A stretch of DNA of 8,165 nucleotides from Sphingomicrobium sp. (GTDB taxonomy: Bacteria; Pseudomonadota; Alphaproteobacteria; Sphingomonadales; Sphingomonadaceae): positions 1-8,165 of the forward strand of contig JASLBJ010000007.1 of NCBI GenBank assembly GCA_030146725.1. Reading direction: 5' to 3'. Of this stretch, positions 5,003 to 8,165 are shown piece after piece. The first letter of the stretch is position 1. Every line of letters starts with the position of its first letter. Below the pieces are notes generated by a model. That model did not search any database. It was not told the origin of the DNA and was given only the letters and a program-made list of their open reading frames with translations. Position numbers and translations under genes: made by a program.

Positions 5003-7159
5003 ATGCAGGTGGCCGAACGGGACGGAATCTGGCGGCGCCGCGGAGCGCCGGTCGAGGAGCTGCCCGACCCGTTTGGGACCGTGCCGTCGAAGCAGCCGCA
5101 TGCGCCGCAGCCGACCCGGTCGCCAATATGGTCGCCGTTTGCGCAGCAGCAGCCGTCTTCAGAGCAAGGGCCGTCTTCGCAGGAGCCATATGCGCCGGAG
5201 GTCCAGGCCGAGCCGGGACCGCCGCTTGCGCCGGGGCCGGGGTTCGAGCCTGTCGAGCCGCCTGAAGCGCCGCCACAGCGACGGTGGCGGTGGCTGCGGA
5301 TGGGGCTGTACCTGTTCTTCGGATTGCTGCTGGTGACGCTGTTGTGGCTGGTGGTGACCGCGCCCTTGTCGCGCGCGCTCGAGCCGCTCGAGGACCCGGC
5401 GCTGCTGCTGCTGAGCGAGGAGGGGCGGCCGATTGCGCGGCGCGGGGCGATCAAGGAGGCGCCGGTCTATGCGGCGCGGCTCAATCCGATGACTCCCGCG
5501 GCGTTCGTGGCGATTGAGGACCGGCGTTTCTATCGGCATTGGGGAGTCGATCCGCGGGCCATTGCACGAGCGATGGTGACCAATGCGCGCGCCGGCGGGG
5601 TTCGCCAGGGTGGCAGCACGATTACGCAGCAGCTGGCCAAGACGAGCTTCCTGTCGTCCGACCGGAGCTTGCAGCGTAAAGCGCAGGAGGTGATCATCGC
5701 CTTCTGGCTCGAAAGCTGGCTGACCAAGGACGAGATCCTGTCGCGCTACATGTCGAGCGTGTATTTCGGGGATGGCGTCTACGGCTTGCGCGCGGCGGCC
5801 AAGCATTACTTCAACCGCCGGCCCGAGAATCTGACGCTTGGTCAGTCGGCGCTGCTTGCGGGCGTGGTCCAGGCGCCGTCGCGGCTGGCGCCGACGCGCA
5901 ACTTCGCAGGCGCCAGCAAGCGGGCGCGGCTGGTGCTTGGGGCAATGGCGGAGACCGGGCAGATCAGCGCCAAGCGGGCATCGGCGACGGTGTTGAGCCG
6001 GCCGGTGCGGCAGGTGGGCAAGGTTCCGACCGGGACGTTCTTCGCCGACTGGGTCACGCCGGCCGCGCAAAAGGCGTTCGAGGCCGATTTCGGCGAGGTG
6101 CGGGTGCGCACGACGCTCGATGCCGACCTGCAGCGGATCGCGGTTCGGGCGATCAACAATGCCGGGGTCGGCGGTGCGCAGAGCGCGCTGGTCGCGATGC
6201 GGCCCGACGGCCGGGTCGTGGCGATGGTCGGCGGGCGCAGCTACAAGACTTCGCCGTTCAACCGGGCGACGCAGGCAAAGCGCCAGCCCGGATCGGCGTT
6301 CAAGCTGTTCGTCTATCTCGCCGCGATGCGCGCCGGCTGGACGCCCGACAGCATCATTGAGGACAAGCCGATCACCATCGACGGCTGGACGCCGGCAAAC
6401 AACGACCGGGTCTATCGCGGGTCGATCACCGTGCGCGAGGCGTTTGCCCGGTCGAGCAATGCAGCGACGGTGCGATTGTCCGAAAAGGTCGGCCGTGGGG
6501 CCGTGCTGCGGACCGCGCGCGAGCTGGGCATTTCGAGCGCGCTTCCGGATGCTCCGAGCGTTGCCCTTGGCACCGCGGGCGTGAGCCTGGTCGAGCTGAC
6601 GGCTGCTTATGCGGCGGTCGCCGGAGGGCGGTATCCGGTCAAGGCGACCGGCCTGTCGCTGAAGCAGAAAAAGGAGCTTGGGTTCGACACCCTGTTCCGG
6701 CCGGGCGGACGGCTCGACCAGCGCCGCGAATGGGCGCCGATGCTCAACCTGTTGTGGGAGGCGGCGAACGAGGGGACCGGGCGGCGCGCGGCAATGGCGG
6801 TTCCGACGTTCGGCAAGACCGGGACGAGCCAGGACAATCGCGATGCGCTGTTCGTCGGCTTTGCCGGCAATCTGGTGGTCGGCGTTTGGGTCGGGCGCGA
6901 CGACAACAAGTCGCTTGGGGAGATCAGCGGCGGGACCGCGCCAGCGCGGATCTGGAAGAGCTTCATGGTCCCGGCGATCGCTATCGACGGCAGCCGCGGG
7001 CCCGATTACCCGCGCGGCTTCGAGGTGCCGCAGCGCGCGTCGCCGCCGCCGCAACCGCGCCGCGCGCCGAAGAGCCCGCTTCCCGACGAGTGGAGCGACG
7101 CGACGCGGGGGCTTCGCGACATTGCCGAGGAGCTCGAGGAGTTGCTTGGCGAGCGCTGA
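5003..7159 (+). CDS. Class A penicillin-binding protein, PBP1A type (glycosyltransferase and transpeptidase)
   Basis: A 718-residue bifunctional enzyme that polymerises lipid II into glycan strands (GT51) and cross-links the peptides in the periplasm. Order: proline- and glutamine-rich cytoplasmic leader (1-95), membrane anchor (about 98-119), GT51 domain with EDRRFYRHWGVD (172-183, catalytic Glu172), GGSTITQQLAK (203-213), RKAQE (225-229) and SVYFGDGVYGLRAA (252-265), then the transpeptidase with SAFK (431-434, acylated Ser431), SSN (484-486) and KTGT (605-608). All catalytic motifs are intact. It is shorter than enterobacterial PBP1A, with only about 60 residues between the GT51 domain and the transpeptidase, so little room for the ODD insert. 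The tail is proline-rich (681-694) and ends in an acidic helix (704-716). ATG 5003 is abutted by AAGAGG (4997-5002), giving zero spacing. GTG at 5009 has the same element at 6 nt, so GTG may be the true start; TAA at 4976-4978 excludes anything longer. Confidence 0.95.
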   Translation: MQVAERDGIWRRRGAPVEELPDPFGTVPSKQPHAPQPTRSPIWSPFAQQQPSSEQGPSSQEPYAPEVQAEPGPPLAPGPGFEPVEPPEAPPQRRWRWLRMGLYLFFGLLLVTLLWLVVTAPLSRALEPLEDPALLLLSEEGRPIARRGAIKEAPVYAARLNPMTPAAFVAIEDRRFYRHWGVDPRAIARAMVTNARAGGVRQGGSTITQQLAKTSFLSSDRSLQRKAQEVIIAFWLESWLTKDEILSRYMSSVYFGDGVYGLRAAAKHYFNRRPENLTLGQSALLAGVVQAPSRLAPTRNFAGASKRARLVLGAMAETGQISAKRASATVLSRPVRQVGKVPTGTFFADWVTPAAQKAFEADFGEVRVRTTLDADLQRIAVRAINNAGVGGAQSALVAMRPDGRVVAMVGGRSYKTSPFNRATQAKRQPGSAFKLFVYLAAMRAGWTPDSIIEDKPITIDGWTPANNDRVYRGSITVREAFARSSNAATVRLSEKVGRGAVLRTARELGISSALPDAPSVALGTAGVSLVELTAAYAAVAGGRYPVKATGLSLKQKKELGFDTLFRPGGRLDQRREWAPMLNLLWEAANEGTGRRAAMAVPTFGKTGTSQDNRDALFVGFAGNLVVGVWVGRDDNKSLGEISGGTAPARIWKSFMVPAIAIDGSRGPDYPRGFEVPQRASPPPQPRRAPKSPLPDEWSDATRGLRDIAEELEELLGER

Positions 7160-7319
7160 TCCGGCGCTCGACAGACGTCGCGTTAACCTTTGATAACCAA
7201 GCCTTTTAGGCGTTCCGCAATGCAAGCGGCCTTATTGGACACCTAACCTTCGCGGAACAGACGCTGCGCAGGGCTGGGGAGCAGGCTCCCCGGTACGTGG
7301 ACCAGATTGGAGATCAGAC
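7160..7319 (+). promoter_or_regulatory. flp leader and upstream region
   Basis: This 160-bp gap must carry the flp promoter. TTAACC at 7183-7188 followed by ATAACC at 7193-7198 resembles the alphaproteobacterial CtrA box (TTAA-N7-TTAA), but the spacing is one base short and the second half imperfect. Arms GTTCCGC (7212-7218) and GCGGAAC (7252-7258) form an inverted repeat with a 33-bp gap. A compact hairpin GGGGAG-CAGG-CTCCCC lies at 7276-7291, ending 17 bases before the Shine-Dalgarno GGAG (7309-7312). No terminator for the upstream PBP gene was found here. Confidence 0.35.
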
Positions 7320-7487
7320 ATGACCAGCTTCCTCAACATGATCAAGAACGACGATGGCGCAACCGCGATCGAGTACGGCCTGATTGCAGCACTGATCGCC
7401 GTTGCGGCGATCGGCGCGATGGGCGGTATCGGCGACGAGCTCGACGCCACCTTCACCAACGTCTCGACCGGCCTTGCCAACGCCTAA
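7320..7487 (+). CDS. flp: Flp/Fap family type IVb pilin subunit
   Basis: A 55-residue prepilin. The product reads MTSFLNMIKNDDG, then ATAIEYGLIAALIAVAAIG. This is the class III (type IVb) leader: a short basic/polar prepeptide, cleavage expected after Gly13 by a TadV/CpaA-type peptidase, and Glu at +5 with Tyr at +6 of the mature protein (Glu18, Tyr19). The hydrophobic helix (14-37) serves as membrane anchor before assembly and as the packing spine in the filament. The tail (GDELDATFTNVSTGLANA) is short, as is normal for Flp. GGAG (7309-7312) lies 7 nt before ATG. Flp pili, exported by the Tad machinery, mediate adhesion and biofilm formation. No tad/cpa genes are adjacent in the window, and a strong terminator follows, so it appears monocistronic. 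Confidence 0.95.
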   Translation: MTSFLNMIKNDDGATAIEYGLIAALIAVAAIGAMGGIGDELDATFTNVSTGLANA

Positions 7488-7507
7488 GCGTTCTCGAGGA
7501 CTGAACT

Positions 7508-7542
7508 GGCGGCGGCATCGAGAGGTGCCGCCGCCATTGTTC
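7508..7542 (+). terminator. Rho-independent terminator of flp
   Basis: Bases 7508-7519 pair with 7524-7535 in a 12-bp, nearly all G-C stem (one T-G wobble) capped by the GNRA tetraloop GAGA, followed by ATTGTTC (7536-7542). It begins 20 bp after the flp stop codon and should end a monocistronic pilin transcript. The T tract is interrupted, but stem and loop are strong. Confidence 0.8.
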
Positions 7543-7781
7543 TGGACGGTAAAGAATGAGGTGCCATGCCAGTGCTGATCCGGGCGTTGGCTATCAATCG
7601 GCGTACCTGCCGATATTGGTGAACGATAGCCGGTCTGATCGAGCAAGGCGGTCCCGGCAGTTTTGCCCGCTTCCACATGGCCGGTCATCTGCATGCCGAC
7701 GGAACCCGGATGACCAATGCAATCGTTCGTGTTCCCGGAGATCCGGACGGTGGCGGTACGCCGGCTGCCCTGGTGGGCGCT

Positions 7782-7813
7782 CCGCATTGCCGCATTGCCG
7801 CATTGCCGCATTG
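7782..7813. repeat. Tandem repeat of 8 bp, four perfect copies (CCGCATTG)
   Basis: CCGCATTG occurs four times head to tail (7782-7789, 7790-7797, 7798-7805, 7806-7813) with no mismatch. The 8-bp period is not a multiple of three, so a change in copy number would shift any reading frame crossing it. No credible gene crosses it here, so it is best described as a short intergenic VNTR-like tract. It is too short and lacks spacers, so it is not a CRISPR. Confidence 0.95.
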
Positions 7814-8009
7814 TTCGCGACCACTTCGCGTGAAGTGACGAAGCTGGCTATGGCTGGAGCCCGGTGCAGCTGTCCAACGAACGCTTGCTGACCGTCTCGG
7901 ACATGAGCCGACACCACTGAACCAGGCGCTCACAGAGCGGCTAGGTCAGACGGGGCGCCTTGGTGAGCCGACCGGACGGTCCGTACCAGCCTTGACCGAA
8001 CCCTTAGTT

Positions 8010-8023
8010 GAGGCGTGAGCCTC
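8010..8023 (-). terminator. Possible 3' hairpin of tRNA-Ala
   Basis: On the minus strand GAGGC-TCAC-GCCTC forms a 5-bp hairpin starting 10 bases beyond the tRNA 3' end. A T tract is lacking, so it could equally be a processing or stabilising structure. It is the only hairpin immediately downstream of the tRNA. Confidence 0.3.
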
Positions 8024-8033
8024 TAGTTTGTAA

Positions 8034-8109
8034 TGGTGGAGCCGTGGGGGATCGAACCCCAGACCTTCGCAATGCCATCGCGACGCTCTCCCAGCTGAGC
8101 TACGGCCCC
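8034..8109 (-). tRNA. tRNA-Ala, anticodon GGC
   Basis: The reverse complement folds as a standard 76-nt tRNA. The acceptor stem pairs GGGGCCG with CGGCTCC (one G-T wobble), with discriminator A and an encoded CCA at 8034-8036. The D arm is GCTCAGCTGGGAGAGC. The anticodon stem TCGCG/TGCGA encloses loop ATGGCAT, giving anticodon GGC, which reads GCC and GCU alanine codons. The T arm is GGGGTTCGATCCCC. GCC is abundant in the genes of this window, consistent with demand for this tRNA. Confidence 0.97.
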
Positions 8110-8120
8110 ATCCGTTCGCG

Positions 8121-8149
8121 CCTGTAGGCGAAGATCGCGCGGGTGAAAA
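8121..8149 (-). promoter_or_regulatory. Candidate promoter of tRNA-Ala
   Basis: On the minus strand TTTTCA (complement of 8144-8149, four of six matches to the -35 consensus) and TACAGG (complement of 8121-8126, three of six matches to the -10) are separated by exactly 17 bp. The -10 ends 11 bases before the first tRNA base, which would give a leader of a few nucleotides, as expected for a tRNA gene. The matches are weak but the geometry is right. The remaining bases to 8165 hold no visible gene. Confidence 0.35.
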
Positions 8150-8165
8150 CGGGAAAATGACGACA

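Larger units (their letters stand above)
7543..8033. other. Gene-free stretch between flp and tRNA-Ala
   Basis: About 490 bp without a convincing gene. The plus frame starting ATG 7566 (MPVLIRALAINRR, weak GAGGTG upstream) stops at TGA 7620-7622; the same frame then stays open to TGA at 7836-7838, about 71 codons that include GGPGSFARFHMAGHLHADG. I recognise neither part; it may be a decayed gene or chance. Inverted repeats are frequent: GGCTATC/GATAGCC (7589-7595, 7625-7631) enclosing ATCGGC/GCCGAT (7597-7602, 7609-7614); GGTCATC/GATGACC (7683-7689, 7709-7715); CACTTC-GCGT-GAAGTG (7822-7837); and 7921-7929 with 7955-7964 (9 bp, one bulged T). TGAGCCGAC occurs at 7904-7912 and 7964-7972. Minus-strand open frames here read antisense into flp or resemble nothing. 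Confidence 0.5.

Noticed and set aside
5159..7225. A 688-codon open frame on the minus strand opposite the PBP gene
   Set aside because: It is antisense to an intact GT51/transpeptidase gene; the composition is Arg/His/Pro-rich shadow sequence without motifs.
7314..7811. A minus-strand frame of 165 codons starting within the 8-bp repeat, which would make it phase-variable
   Set aside because: It reads antisense across the whole flp gene and its terminator, and shows no recognisable domain or ribosome-binding site.
7782..7813. CRISPR array
   Set aside because: The units are 8 bp and contiguous, without spacers, and no cas genes are present.
7566..7838. Possible selenoprotein or recoding at TGA 7620-7622, since the same frame is open on both sides and a nested hairpin lies at 7589-7631
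   Set aside because: The hairpin lies mostly upstream of and spanning the TGA rather than just downstream as a bacterial SECIS would, and the encoded sequence matches no known selenoprotein motif.

Overview
The window looks like chromosomal DNA of a GC-rich alphaproteobacterium, most likely of the Sphingomonadales. This is inferred from the base composition, a Flp/Fap-type pilin, a DUF4112 protein next to a substrate-binding protein, and a bifunctional class A PBP with a proline-rich cytoplasmic leader. No marker gene fixes the genus.

Layout, left to right. (1) The 3' end of an unrecognised plus-strand gene (1-237). (2) nadA, quinolinate synthase (300-1313, +), probably cotranscribed with it. 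(3) A structured leader (about 1388-1486), then a 460-residue RTX-type calcium-binding protein (1487-2869, +) made of two homologous modules and a serralysin-like C-terminal end, closed by two successive hairpins, the second a strong terminator. (4) A convergent minus-strand pair: a family-5 solute-binding lipoprotein (3385-4863) overlapping a small DUF4112 membrane protein (2963-3388) by the four bases ATGA. (5) A 139-bp divergent intergenic region with a 14-bp tandem repeat, then a PBP1A-type glycosyltransferase/transpeptidase (5003-7159, +). (6) A 55-residue Flp pilin (7320-7487, +) with its own leader hairpin and terminator. (7) About 500 bp without a recognisable gene, holding four perfect copies of an 8-bp repeat and several inverted repeats. 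(8) tRNA-Ala(GGC) on the minus strand (8034-8109), with CCA encoded.

Apart from NAD synthesis (nadA) and translation (tRNA-Ala), most of the window concerns the cell envelope or surface: a secreted RTX protein, a periplasmic lipoprotein with an inner-membrane partner, peptidoglycan synthesis and a pilin subunit. Each looks like its own transcription unit apart from the SBP-DUF4112 pair and possibly the first gene with nadA. I see no defence system, transposase, CRISPR array or other clearly new multi-gene system. The observations most worth following are the duplicated non-RTX domain of the RTX protein, the translationally coupled solute-binding protein and DUF4112 pair without transporter genes beside it, and the repeat-bearing gene-free stretch between flp and the tRNA.
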